Shown: piece after piece, positions 52,884 to 61,504 of the stretch
Numbering within the stretch: position 1 is the stretch's first letter
Layout: every line of letters starts with the position of its first letter
NCBI RefSeq assembly: GCF_002803095.1
Contig: NZ_PGLR01000022.1
Location: forward strand, 34,374-98,373
Origin: Pseudomonas sp. ZH-FAD
GTDB lineage: Bacteria > Pseudomonadota > Gammaproteobacteria > Pseudomonadales > Pseudomonadaceae
Length of the DNA: 64,000 bases
Direction: 5' to 3'
Notes under the pieces: generated by a model
Database searches by the model: none
What the model was told of the DNA's origin: nothing
The model's input: the letters and a program-made list of their open reading frames with translations, nothing else
Position numbers and translations under genes: made by a program

Positions 52884-54170
52884 ATGGACATGAACGATCT
52901 CATCCTGATCAGCGTCGATGACCACGTCATCGAGCCGCCGAACCTGTTCGACAAGCACCTGCCGGCCAGATACAAGGACATCGCGCCGCGCCTAGTGACC
53001 AACGACAAGGGCGCCGACACCTGGGTCTACGACGGTCAGGTGATCCCCAACTTCGGCCTCAACGCCGTTGTAGGGCGGCCGCCGGAGGAGTATGGCATGG
53101 AGCCGACCGCTTACAGCCAGATCCGCCACGGCACTTTCGACGTGGCCAAGCGCGTCGAGGATATGAATGCCGATGGCGTGCTGGCTGCGATCTGCTTCCC
53201 GACCTTCCCACACTTCGCCGGCAACCGTCTGATCGCCTCCAGCGACAAGCGCGCGGCACTGGCGATCATCCAGGCCTACAACGACTGGCACATCGAGGAC
53301 TGGTGCGGCGCGGCGCCCGGACGCTTCATCCCTCTGTCCATCCTGCCGCTGTGGGACGTGCAGGCCTGCGTCACCGAGCTCAAGCGCGTCGCAGCCAAGG
53401 GCTGCCGCACGGTGACCTTCCCGGACAATCCGGCGGCCGTAGGCCTGCCAAGCATCCACCTGGGCTACTGGGATCCGCTGTGGCAGGCGGCGGTCGAGGA
53501 ACGCATCGTCATCAGCAGCCACATCGGCTCCGGCAACCAGGCGCCACACTCGTCGATGGACTCGCCGATCGACGCCTGGATCGTGACCATGCCCATGGCC
53601 ATCTCCAATGCCGCCGCCGACTGGCTGTTCTCACCGGTGTTCAAGAAATTCCCCGACCTGCGTCTGTCCCTGGCCGAGGGCGGGATCGGCTGGATTCCCT
53701 ACCTGCTGGAACGCGCAGACTTCGTCTACAAGCACCACCATGCCTGGACCAACGCCGACTTCGGCGAACTGCTGCCCAGCGAGCTGTTCAAGCGCAATGT
53801 GCTGACCTGCTTCATCGATGACCAGTTCGGCCTGCACAGCACCGACTTCCTGAACATGGACATGGTCGCCTGGGAGTGCGACTACCCGCACTCGGACTGT
53901 GTCTGGCCGAAATCGCCGGAAACCGTGTGGAGCGCGATCAAGCACCTGCCCAAGGAACTGATCGACAAGGCCACCCACCTCAACGCGATGCGCGAATTCC
54001 GCTTCGACCCCTTCGCCAGCCTCGGCCGCGACAACTGCACCGTGGGCGCCCTGCGGGCCAAGGCCACGCACGTCAACGTCACGCCGGTGGCCGGCATGGG
54101 CGGGCACAACCCGTCCAACCACAGCGGCCAGCCGGTGACCTCGGGTGAAGTGGTGAAGATGTTCGCCTGA
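52884..54170 (+). CDS. Amidohydrolase-2 family metal-dependent hydrolase (divergent copy C)
   Basis: The 428-residue PF04909-type protein has SVDDHVIEPPNLFDKHLP at the N-terminus (Asp and His for metal), SSHIGSGNQ, LAEGGIGWIPYLLE and WECDYPHSDCVWPKS near the C-terminus. It is clearly different from copies A and B. The C-terminal 60 residues extend beyond the family core. The leader GACAACAACAAGAGGG (52861-52876) is one of the clearest Crc/Hfq-like motifs in the window. It probably acts in the same branch as copy B. Confidence 0.84.
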   Translation: MDMNDLILISVDDHVIEPPNLFDKHLPARYKDIAPRLVTNDKGADTWVYDGQVIPNFGLNAVVGRPPEEYGMEPTAYSQIRHGTFDVAKRVEDMNADGVLAAICFPTFPHFAGNRLIASSDKRAALAIIQAYNDWHIEDWCGAAPGRFIPLSILPLWDVQACVTELKRVAAKGCRTVTFPDNPAAVGLPSIHLGYWDPLWQAAVEERIVISSHIGSGNQAPHSSMDSPIDAWIVTMPMAISNAAADWLFSPVFKKFPDLRLSLAEGGIGWIPYLLERADFVYKHHHAWTNADFGELLPSELFKRNVLTCFIDDQFGLHSTDFLNMDMVAWECDYPHSDCVWPKSPETVWSAIKHLPKELIDKATHLNAMREFRFDPFASLGRDNCTVGALRAKATHVNVTPVAGMGGHNPSNHSGQPVTSGEVVKMFA

Positions 54171-54237
54171 CCCGTCGGGCGCCCGCCCTGGCGTGGCGCC
54201 CGGCCTTTCGCGCAACCCCAGCAAGAGGAACCACACG

Positions 54238-55044
54238 ATGCGCGTTCGCAGCCCCACCATCGACTTCTCCGACGTGCGCCCGAACTGGGCGCCGAATCGT
54301 GAGTTCGCCCAGTACTACAACGCCGCCTCCACGGTGCCGGCCCACGTCGAACCCTTCCTGGTCAAGGTCATGATGCGCGCCCGCGACGAACTGGCCAAAC
54401 GCCCCGGACAGCAGCGCCTGCTGGAGGACGTGGATATATTCATCAAGCAGGAGGTGCAGCACTGCAAGCGCCATGTCGCCTTCAACCAGCGCCTGTACGA
54501 CAGCGGCTACGCCGGCATGCGCGATCTGGAGGCACCCTACGAGGCCGACTACCGGCGCTGGCTGGCAGACAAACCGCTGCGTTTCCTGCTGGCCTACTCC
54601 GAAGGCTTCGAGGCCATGGGCTCGTCCAGCGCCGAAGTGTTCTTCACCGAACTGGACGACTACCTGGAGGGCGCCGACGAAAGCGCCGTGACGCTATGGA
54701 AATGGCACCTCGCCGAGGAGTTCGAGCACCGCAGCGTCTGCTATGACGTGTACAAGGCACTCTACGGCCACGGCCTGCGCGGCTACCTGTACCGCCTGTA
54801 TGGCTTCGTCTACGCGGTCGGCCATATCGGCAGCCACGTCAAGCGGGTCAATGCCTACCTGCTCGAACAGGATCGTCACGGCCTGACGGCGACGGAACGC
54901 GACGCCTCGCTCGAACGCCAGCGGCAGGTCAAGCGACGCATAACCAAGGCCAGCCTGCCGCGTCTGCTCAAGGTGTTCTCGCCGTTCTACGACCCGGCCC
55001 GCAAGCAGGCGCCGTCCGGTATGGAACACTACCTGAATCTCTGA
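54238..55044 (+). CDS. PF10118-type ferritin-like metal-dependent protein (copy 2)
   Basis: The 268-residue paralogue of 12519-13325 has the same length and ExxH motifs (IKQEVQHCKRH and WHLAEEFEHRSV) and the same N-terminal pattern (RSPTIDFSDVRPNWAP). A ferritin-like di-iron bundle is suggested; whether it is a hydrolase or an oxygenase is not known. It is the last gene of the operon with amidohydrolases B and C, 67 bp after C, so it may act on a product or substrate of those enzymes. It converges with the MFS gene at 55077. Confidence 0.76.
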   Translation: MRVRSPTIDFSDVRPNWAPNREFAQYYNAASTVPAHVEPFLVKVMMRARDELAKRPGQQRLLEDVDIFIKQEVQHCKRHVAFNQRLYDSGYAGMRDLEAPYEADYRRWLADKPLRFLLAYSEGFEAMGSSSAEVFFTELDDYLEGADESAVTLWKWHLAEEFEHRSVCYDVYKALYGHGLRGYLYRLYGFVYAVGHIGSHVKRVNAYLLEQDRHGLTATERDASLERQRQVKRRITKASLPRLLKVFSPFYDPARKQAPSGMEHYLNL

Positions 55045-55076
55045 AAGTGCAAACGCTGCGCGTGCCTCCCAGCGGG

Positions 55077-56663
55077 CTATGAACGCGGCAAAGGCTCATT
55101 GACGTAATGAGACACCCGCGGCGGCTCCTCCCCCCTGTGCAGGGCCAACACCTGCGCCTCGGCCTCACGATCCGCCAGGGTGGCGCGGGTCTGCTGGCGC
55201 AGGTAATCCGACCAGGAGTCGACTATAAAGCGCTCCACATACCAGTCAGGTTGTTCCAATTCGCGGTACAGACGCCAGAAACCGGCACCATCCCGGCGCC
55301 GCTTGACCCCCACTGCATGGATACGACGCAGGAACTCCTGGCGATCCTCTTCGTGGACTTGGTAGGCAATCTGGATGGCTACGGGACCGTCCTGGGGTTG
55401 CAGCTCCGCGAAAGAGAACACCGGCACCTCGCTGGTCGAGGGCGTGACCTCGGCCTCCTCGCCCAACCGGGTGGGATGGCGCCACATGACCAGCAACGAA
55501 ATGGCGACGGCTATCGAGGAAACCAGCAGTGCCTCACGGGTTCCCATCTGTGTAGCCACCAGACCCCAAGCAGCCCCCCCCATGGCCAGCGAACCCTGGA
55601 ACACCAGCATGTAGATGGCCACGGAGCGGGCGCGTATCCAGGGTGGCACTGCGGACTGGATCGCCACCAGGTTGGTAGTGCCCACGCACATCCAGCCGAT
55701 CCCGGCGACAAACAGCGCACCGCACTGGATCCAGATGTTCTCCAGTTGCGCCACCACCAGTACACCCAAGGCATAGGCGAGGCAGGCCACCGCCAGCATC
55801 CGGTTGATCTCCAGTCGCGATCGCAGCACCGGCAGCACCAGGGCACCGAACATGGTTCCGGCGCCTACGCTGCCAAGCAGTAGACCATAGCCGCCTGCGC
55901 CCCCCGACTCACTGGCCACCACCGCCAGCAACGCCCACAAACCGCTACCCGCCGTGACGAACGCCAGTGTGCGCAAGCACTGCGCCCGTATCACTGCGGA
56001 GTGACGGGCATAGCGCAACGCACCACGAAGGCCGGACCACAGGCTTTCGGCGGGCAAGGCATGCGCATGCTCCGTACGACGCATATGCAGCACCACCAGC
56101 AGCGAGCCAAGCAGCAGTATGGCGCAGATGACGAATACGCTGACGATACCCGACACAGCCACCACCCCACCGGCCAGCGCCGGGCCAATGGCCCTGGCCG
56201 AACTGTAGGACACCGAGGACAGCGCCAGCGCCGAAGCCAGGAAGCCGCGCGGAACCGATTCGGCCTGGGTGGTGTACCAGGCCGGGCCCTGCAGGGCGAA
56301 GCCGATGCCGAAAGCAAAGGTCAGCCCGAGCAACAGCATCGGGCCGACCAGCCCACTGACACAGGCCAGCACCAGAGCCAGCGCCGCCAGCAGCATGCCG
56401 ACCTGGGTCACCAGCAGGTAGCTGCGCCGGTTGAAGATATCGGCGAACACCCCTCCCGGCAGACCGAAGAAAAAGGCCGGCAGGCTGATGGCGGTCTGCA
56501 CCAGCGCCACCAGCATCGGCGAAGTGGTCAGCGACACCATCAGCCAGGCCGCCCCGACGTTCTGCATCCAGATCGCCAGGTTCATCGCCAGGGCACCCAG
56601 CCACAACCAGCGAAAAGTGGGGAAGCGCAAAGGCGCCCAGAGAGAGCTAGTGCTATCGGTCAT
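55077..56663 (-). CDS. MFS transporter (PF05977/EntS type) with C-terminal ABM-like domain
   Basis: The 528-residue protein has an N-terminal MFS domain of about 12 segments (about 1-405) and a soluble C-terminal region of about 110 residues (VAIQIAYQVHEEDRQEFLRR, FWRLYRELEQPDWYVERF) that resembles antibiotic-biosynthesis monooxygenase/dimeric alpha-beta barrel modules, an arrangement known in this MFS subfamily. Export of a pathway compound is a reasonable guess. It is divergent from the DUF35 operon, with an operator at 56729. Confidence 0.84.
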   Translation of the reverse strand: MTDSTSSLWAPLRFPTFRWLWLGALAMNLAIWMQNVGAAWLMVSLTTSPMLVALVQTAISLPAFFFGLPGGVFADIFNRRSYLLVTQVGMLLAALALVLACVSGLVGPMLLLGLTFAFGIGFALQGPAWYTTQAESVPRGFLASALALSSVSYSSARAIGPALAGGVVAVSGIVSVFVICAILLLGSLLVVLHMRRTEHAHALPAESLWSGLRGALRYARHSAVIRAQCLRTLAFVTAGSGLWALLAVVASESGGAGGYGLLLGSVGAGTMFGALVLPVLRSRLEINRMLAVACLAYALGVLVVAQLENIWIQCGALFVAGIGWMCVGTTNLVAIQSAVPPWIRARSVAIYMLVFQGSLAMGGAAWGLVATQMGTREALLVSSIAVAISLLVMWRHPTRLGEEAEVTPSTSEVPVFSFAELQPQDGPVAIQIAYQVHEEDRQEFLRRIHAVGVKRRRDGAGFWRLYRELEQPDWYVERFIVDSWSDYLRQQTRATLADREAEAQVLALHRGEEPPRVSHYVNEPLPRS

Positions 56664-56728
56664 CGGATATCCCGTTTCTGCGCAAGCGGCCTCGGCTTGA
56701 CTCGCCGTTTGAATGCACGCATATTAAA

Positions 56729-56747
56729 AACTAACTGATTGACAGTT
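56729..56747. promoter_or_regulatory. 19-bp regulon operator
   Basis: AACTAAC-TGATT-GACAGTT lies between the divergent MFS gene (56663) and the DUF35 operon (56859). Confidence 0.62.
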
Positions 56748-56858
56748 TTTACCCAATGCAAGCCCTAGTCAACCGACCAATGAAGGGTGGCCCGAACAAA
56801 CAATGACCAATAGACAGCTATCCACCTTCAATTCGCAACCACACTCCAGGCGTCGACC

Positions 56859-57227
56859 ATGAGCCTATGCCCCGATCTCGAATTCCAAGGGTTCCTCAAA
56901 GAGGGGCGCTTCATGCTCCAGCGCAGTCGCTCCAGCCAGCGCCATTTCTTCTATCCGCGAGTGCTGGAACCCGGCACCGGTGCCACCGACCTGGAATGGG
57001 TGGAGGCCTCGGGCCTGGGCACGGTCTATGCGGTCACCGTGGTACGCCCCAAACCGCCAGTCGAGCCCTATACCGTGGTGCTGGTCGACCTGGACGAAGG
57101 CCCGCGCCTGATGTCCCGGGTCGAGGGCCTGCCGGCCGACCAGGTGCACATCGGCTTGCGCGTCAAGGCACGCATCTGCGCAGGCCCGGAACAGTCCTTC
57201 GTCGTTTTCGACCCACACAGCAACTAG
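56859..57227 (+). CDS. DUF35 OB-fold protein with lost zinc-ribbon cysteines
   Basis: The 122-residue protein has the DUF35/ChsH2-like plan: a short N-terminal ribbon region, then an OB-fold (LEWVEASGLGTVYAVTVV, then VVLVDLDEGPRL). In normal members the ribbon reads C-x2-C...C-x2-C; here the first pair is Ser23/Ser26 (LQRSRSSQRHFFYPRVL) and the second pair is absent, so no zinc can bind in the usual way. DUF35 proteins pair with thiolase-fold aldolases such as Ltp2 or with hydratases. It is first in the CoA-transferase/dehydrogenase operon. Confidence 0.82.
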   Translation: MSLCPDLEFQGFLKEGRFMLQRSRSSQRHFFYPRVLEPGTGATDLEWVEASGLGTVYAVTVVRPKPPVEPYTVVLVDLDEGPRLMSRVEGLPADQVHIGLRVKARICAGPEQSFVVFDPHSN

Positions 57228-57236
57228 GCGAACATC

Positions 57237-58016
57237 ATGGCCAACAACAACCCGATGTCTCTTGCGGGACGCACCATCATCATCACCGGCGCCGGCCAGG
57301 GCATCGGCCTGGGCATCGCCCGACTGGTCATCGAGCTGGGCGGCAACGTCGCGGCCGTCGATCTCAACGACGAGGCGCTACACGGCGCCGCCGCCGACCT
57401 GGGTGAGCGCTACCTGCCGCTGGTAGGCGGCGTTTCCGACGCGGCCTTCGTTGAACACGCCGTGGCCACCGCCGTGGAGCATTTCGGCGCGGTGCATGGC
57501 CTGGTCAACAACGCCGGTATCGGCCGCCCGGCAATGATCGAGAAGATGACCCTGGAGCAATGGCAACTGGTGCTCGACGTGCACCTGACCGGCTCCTTCC
57601 TGTTCACCCAGGCCGTCGGCCGCCACCTGATCGAGCGCAGCAAGGCCGGCGACCAGGCACCCGGAGCCATCGTGTTCATTTCCTCGGATGCCGGTCGACG
57701 CGGCAGCCTCGGGCAGATCAACTATTCGGCGGCCAAGTCGGGCATGTTCGGCATGGCCATGACCGCCGCCCGCGAATGGGCCAAGTACGGCGTGCGCGCC
57801 AACGCCGTGTGTTTCGGCATGGTGGAGACCGCCATGACCGAAAAAGTGCGTACCGACCCGCGCTTCCTCGACACTTACCTGCAGCAGATCGCCTTGGGCC
57901 GCTTCGCCACGCCGGAGGAAGTCTCGGTGCCGGTATGTTTCCTCCTCTCCGAAGGCGCCTCCTACATCACGGGCCAGGTGCTGTCGGTCAACGGCGGCTA
58001 CACCATCGCGGTATGA
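57237..58016 (+). CDS. Short-chain dehydrogenase/reductase
   Basis: The 259-residue SDR has TGAGQGIGLGI (17-27), NNAG at 91-94, Ser149/150 and Tyr163-x3-Lys167 (NYSAAKSGM). AVDLND after beta-2 points to NAD(H). It starts 9 bp after the DUF35 gene, and its stop overlaps the start of the CoA transferase (ATGA). 3-Hydroxyacyl-CoA oxidation would fit the operon. Confidence 0.87.
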   Translation: MANNNPMSLAGRTIIITGAGQGIGLGIARLVIELGGNVAAVDLNDEALHGAAADLGERYLPLVGGVSDAAFVEHAVATAVEHFGAVHGLVNNAGIGRPAMIEKMTLEQWQLVLDVHLTGSFLFTQAVGRHLIERSKAGDQAPGAIVFISSDAGRRGSLGQINYSAAKSGMFGMAMTAAREWAKYGVRANAVCFGMVETAMTEKVRTDPRFLDTYLQQIALGRFATPEEVSVPVCFLLSEGASYITGQVLSVNGGYTIAV

Positions 58017-59254
58017 CCATGAACGAATTGCATCCAGAAACACTCGGCGGTATCCGTGTCCTCGACATGACCCGGGTGATAGCCGGCCCTTACGCCGGGC
58101 AGATTCTTGCCGACCTCGGCGCCGAGGTGATCAAGGTCGAACGCCAGGGTGAAGGCGACGACATCCGCCGCATCGGCCCCCCTTGGATCAAGGGCACCGA
58201 AGGCCAGTCGCACCAGGAATCCACCTACAGCCAGGCGGCCAACCGCAACAAACGCTCGATCACCGTGGACTTCGCCCAGGCCGAAGGCGCCGGGCTTATC
58301 CGCCAACTGGTGGCCAACTGCGACGTGCTGCTGGAGAACTACCGCACCGGCACCCTGGCCAAATACGGCCTGGGCTACGACGATCTGAAGCGAATCAATC
58401 CACGGCTGATCTACTGCTCGATCACCGGCTTCGGTCAGACCGGCCCCTACGCCAACCGCTCCGGCTATGACTACTTGGCTCAGGCCATGGCCGGGGTGAT
58501 GTCGGTGACCGGTCATCGCGACGGAGAACCCGGCGACGGGCCGATGCGCGTAGGCATCCCGGTGGCGGATATCTGCGCCGGCCTGTACGCCGCAATCGGC
58601 GTGCTCGGTGCGCTCAACCACCGCCACGCCAGCGGCGAGGGCCAGCACATCGACGTATCGTTGTTCGACTCCCAGGTCGCCACCCTGCTCAACACCTTCT
58701 CCGCCTGGTTCAACGGCGGCCAGGAACTGGGCCGCACCGGCAACGATCACCCGAGCGCCTCGCCCTACGGCGTCTACCAGGTGGATGACGGCTACATCCT
58801 GATCGCCACCTTCAACGACCGCGAGTTCATCCGCCTGGCCAAGGCCGTGGGGCGCGAGGACTGGGTCGAGGATCCGCTCTTCGCCAAGAACGGCGCACGG
58901 GTAGCCAACCGCAAGGAACTCTCGAAACAGCTCACCGAAGCCCTGCGCGGCCGCAGCAAGGATCAGTGGATCGAGCACCTGAATGCCAACACCGTGTCCT
59001 GCGGGCCGATCAACGGCATGGCCGACCTGGAACATGATCCCCATGTGATCGAGCGCGAAATGATTGTCACCCAGCAGCATCCGCTGAACGGCAGCGTGCG
59101 CAGTGCGGCCAGCCCCATGCGTTTCTCGGCCACACCGGTGCAATACAAGCTGCCGCCACCCGCCATCGGCGAACACACCGACAGCGTGCTCGGCGAATGG
59201 CTCGGCCTTTCTGCCGCGCAGATCGCCGACCTGCGCCAGCGCAACGTGATCTGA
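58013..59254 (+). CDS. Class III CoA-transferase (CaiB/BaiF family)
   Basis: The 413-residue enzyme has LDMTRVIAGPYAGQILADLGAEVIK-type start motifs and the catalytic Asp186 in GIPVADICAG. It is a more canonical family member than 20582-21781. The ATG overlaps the SDR stop by 4 bases; a second ATG two codons later is possible. It probably activates an acid whose CoA thioester is then oxidised by the dehydrogenase pair encoded next. Confidence 0.88.
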   Translation: MTMNELHPETLGGIRVLDMTRVIAGPYAGQILADLGAEVIKVERQGEGDDIRRIGPPWIKGTEGQSHQESTYSQAANRNKRSITVDFAQAEGAGLIRQLVANCDVLLENYRTGTLAKYGLGYDDLKRINPRLIYCSITGFGQTGPYANRSGYDYLAQAMAGVMSVTGHRDGEPGDGPMRVGIPVADICAGLYAAIGVLGALNHRHASGEGQHIDVSLFDSQVATLLNTFSAWFNGGQELGRTGNDHPSASPYGVYQVDDGYILIATFNDREFIRLAKAVGREDWVEDPLFAKNGARVANRKELSKQLTEALRGRSKDQWIEHLNANTVSCGPINGMADLEHDPHVIEREMIVTQQHPLNGSVRSAASPMRFSATPVQYKLPPPAIGEHTDSVLGEWLGLSAAQIADLRQRNVI

Positions 59255-59264
59255 GGAAGCCATC

Positions 59265-60422
59265 GTGACCAGTGCCTTCAACTTCAACCCGCTCGTGCTG
59301 CCCGCCAGCCTCGAGCCCCTGCGCCAAGAGGTTCGCGCCTTCCTCGCCGAAGCCTCGCCGGCATGGTCCGGCTGGAAAATCGGCCACTCCTGGACCGGCT
59401 TCGACCGCGAGTTCAGCCGTGCAGTCGGCAAGCGTGGCTGGATCGGCATGACCTGGCCGACAGCCTATGGCGGCCATGAACGCTCCGGCCTGGAGCGCTA
59501 CGTGATGGTCGAGGAAATGCTCGCCGCCGGCGCGCCCCTGGGTGCCCACTGGTTCGGCGACCGCCAGAGCGGGCCGCTGCTGCTGCGCCTGGGCACGGAG
59601 GCGCAACGTCAGCGCTTCCTGCCACTGATCGCCAGGGGCGAGGCATCATTCTGCATCGGCCTGAGCGAACCGGATTCCGGCTCCGACCTGGCCTCGCTGC
59701 GCTCGCGCGCCACCCGTGTCGAAGGTGGCTGGCGCCTAAACGGGCGCAAGGTCTGGACCACCAATGCGCACCTGTGCGACTTCATGATCGGCTTGTTTCG
59801 CACGGGTGGCTCAGCCGACGAGAAACACAAGGGCCTGTCGCAGTTCCTCATCGACATGCGCTCATCCGGCATCGAAGTGCGCCCCATCCACGACCTGACC
59901 GGCGAGGCCCACTTCAACGAGGTGACCTTCGATGACGTATTTGTCGCCGACGACATGATCGTTGGCCGCGAGGGTGATGGCTGGGCGCAGGCCAGTGGCG
60001 AACTGGCCTTCGAGCGCAGCCAGCCGGATCGCTACATGAGTGCCTTCCCGCTGCTGCCGCTGACCATTGACGCCCTGCGTGCGAACGGCAGCGACGACCG
60101 CCTGGCCGCCCGCCGCCTCGGCGAAGCCGTGGCCGAGATCGCCGTCCTGCGGGAAATGTCGCTGTCGATCGTCGGGCAACTGCAGGATGGTCACTCCCCC
60201 GCCAGGGAAGCCGCCCTGGTGAAAGACCTTGGCAACATCCACGAGCAGCGCATGCCGGATCTGGTTCGCGAGTTGCTGGACTGCCCGTCGAGTATTGCCT
60301 GCGGCGACCAGCTCAGCGAGCTGCAGGCGTTCCTCGTGCAGAACGCCCCCTCTTTCTCCCTGCGCGGCGGCACCCGGGAAATCCTGCGCGGCATCATCGC
60401 CAAGGGGCTTGGACTTAAATGA
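59265..60422 (+). CDS. Acyl-CoA dehydrogenase, catalytic subunit
   Basis: The 385-residue ACAD has GLSEPDSGSDLASLRSRA (flavin contact), NGRKVWTTNAH, and a candidate catalytic Glu in GELAFERSQPD, the position used by IVD and by steroid FadE enzymes. The C-terminus reads LRGGTREILRGIIAKGLGL, where canonical YEGT is absent. GTG at 59265 is the start, with GAGGAAG upstream. It overlaps the next gene by 4 bases and probably forms an alpha2beta2 complex with its product. Confidence 0.87.
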   Translation: MTSAFNFNPLVLPASLEPLRQEVRAFLAEASPAWSGWKIGHSWTGFDREFSRAVGKRGWIGMTWPTAYGGHERSGLERYVMVEEMLAAGAPLGAHWFGDRQSGPLLLRLGTEAQRQRFLPLIARGEASFCIGLSEPDSGSDLASLRSRATRVEGGWRLNGRKVWTTNAHLCDFMIGLFRTGGSADEKHKGLSQFLIDMRSSGIEVRPIHDLTGEAHFNEVTFDDVFVADDMIVGREGDGWAQASGELAFERSQPDRYMSAFPLLPLTIDALRANGSDDRLAARRLGEAVAEIAVLREMSLSIVGQLQDGHSPAREAALVKDLGNIHEQRMPDLVRELLDCPSSIACGDQLSELQAFLVQNAPSFSLRGGTREILRGIIAKGLGLK

Positions 60423-61474
60423 GTAACAGTGAAATGAACATCAGCGAAATGCTCGCCGAACAGGTGCAGCGCCTGTTCGCCGACCGCATCAACCGCGAGG
60501 CCTGGGTCGATGCCGAGGATGGCCAACTGAACCAGGGCCTCTGGCAGGACGTCGAGGCCTTGGGCATCACCCTCGCCCTCGGCAGCGAGGACGCCGGCGG
60601 CGCCGGCCTCAGCTGGGCCGAGAGCGAGCCGATGCTGCGCCTCTGCGGCACCCACGCCACGCCGCTGCCGGTCGGTGAAACCAGCATTGCCGCCTGGGCG
60701 CTATCCCGTGCGGGGCTGGAGGTACCGCAAGGCATGCTGGCCATCTGCGACGAAGTCTTCCAGCTGGACGCCCTCGGCAGGCTGCAAGGCCAGGCTGCCC
60801 AGGTGAGCTGGCTGCCAATGGCCGGCCATGTGCTGCTCGCCGCCCAGCGCGAGGGCCTCATGCATCTCTGCCTGGTACGCAGCGACGCCGGGCATCAACA
60901 GGCCATCGACACGCTCGACCGCCTGCCCTGCGCCCGCTTCGAACTGGAAGACGCCATCCCCCTGCAAAGCGCCACGGCGCCGTTCCTCGACGAGCTGGGT
61001 CTGCGCCCCTATCTCGCCACGCTGCGCGGCATGCAGATGGCAGGAGCTCTAACCCAGGTGCTCGATCTCTGTGTGGAATACGCCAACACCCGCGTGCAGT
61101 TCGGCAGGCCAATCGGCAAGTTCCAGGCGATCCAGCAAATGGTCGCCGAACTTGCCTCCCAGACTGCCGCCGCCCAGGTCGCCGGCCTCTATGCCGCCCG
61201 CCAGGTGGATGCCGGCAACGCCAGCTACGGCGCCGCTGTGGCCAAGAGCCTGGTCGGCCGCGCCGCTACCCGCGCGGCCGCCATCGCTCACCAGGTGTTC
61301 GGCGCCATCGGCGTAACCGACGAGCACAGCCTGCACTACTACACCCGCCGTCTCTGGCAATGGCGGGCCGAGGCCGGCAGCGAGCATTGGTGGTCGGAGC
61401 GGATTGGCCGGCAGGTGCTGGCACAGGATGGCACCCAGCTATGGCAGCGACTGACCACACCTGTCAGCGCATGA
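60419..61474 (+). CDS. Acyl-CoA dehydrogenase-like partner subunit
   Basis: The 351-residue protein is a divergent ACAD with a weakly conserved N-terminal and middle domain but a clear ANTRVQFGRPIGKFQAIQQM segment and QVFGAIGVTDEHSLHYYTRRL. It lacks an evident catalytic Glu and flavin-contact motif, like the structural subunit of heteromeric steroid ACADs. ATGA overlap with the upstream gene indicates coupled translation. The same two-part logic is fused in one chain at 208-2415. It is the last gene of the operon. Confidence 0.83.
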   Translation: MSNSEMNISEMLAEQVQRLFADRINREAWVDAEDGQLNQGLWQDVEALGITLALGSEDAGGAGLSWAESEPMLRLCGTHATPLPVGETSIAAWALSRAGLEVPQGMLAICDEVFQLDALGRLQGQAAQVSWLPMAGHVLLAAQREGLMHLCLVRSDAGHQQAIDTLDRLPCARFELEDAIPLQSATAPFLDELGLRPYLATLRGMQMAGALTQVLDLCVEYANTRVQFGRPIGKFQAIQQMVAELASQTAAAQVAGLYAARQVDAGNASYGAAVAKSLVGRAATRAAAIAHQVFGAIGVTDEHSLHYYTRRLWQWRAEAGSEHWWSERIGRQVLAQDGTQLWQRLTTPVSA

Positions 61475-61480
61475 AACGAG

Positions 61481-61504
61481 CGCCCCTCTTTTGGTGGAGG
61501 GGCG
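61481..61504 (+). terminator. Hairpin after the dehydrogenase operon
   Basis: CGCCCCTC (61481-61488) pairs with GAGGGGCG (61497-61504) just after the stop. No T-run follows, so termination may be weak or Rho-dependent. Confidence 0.45.
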
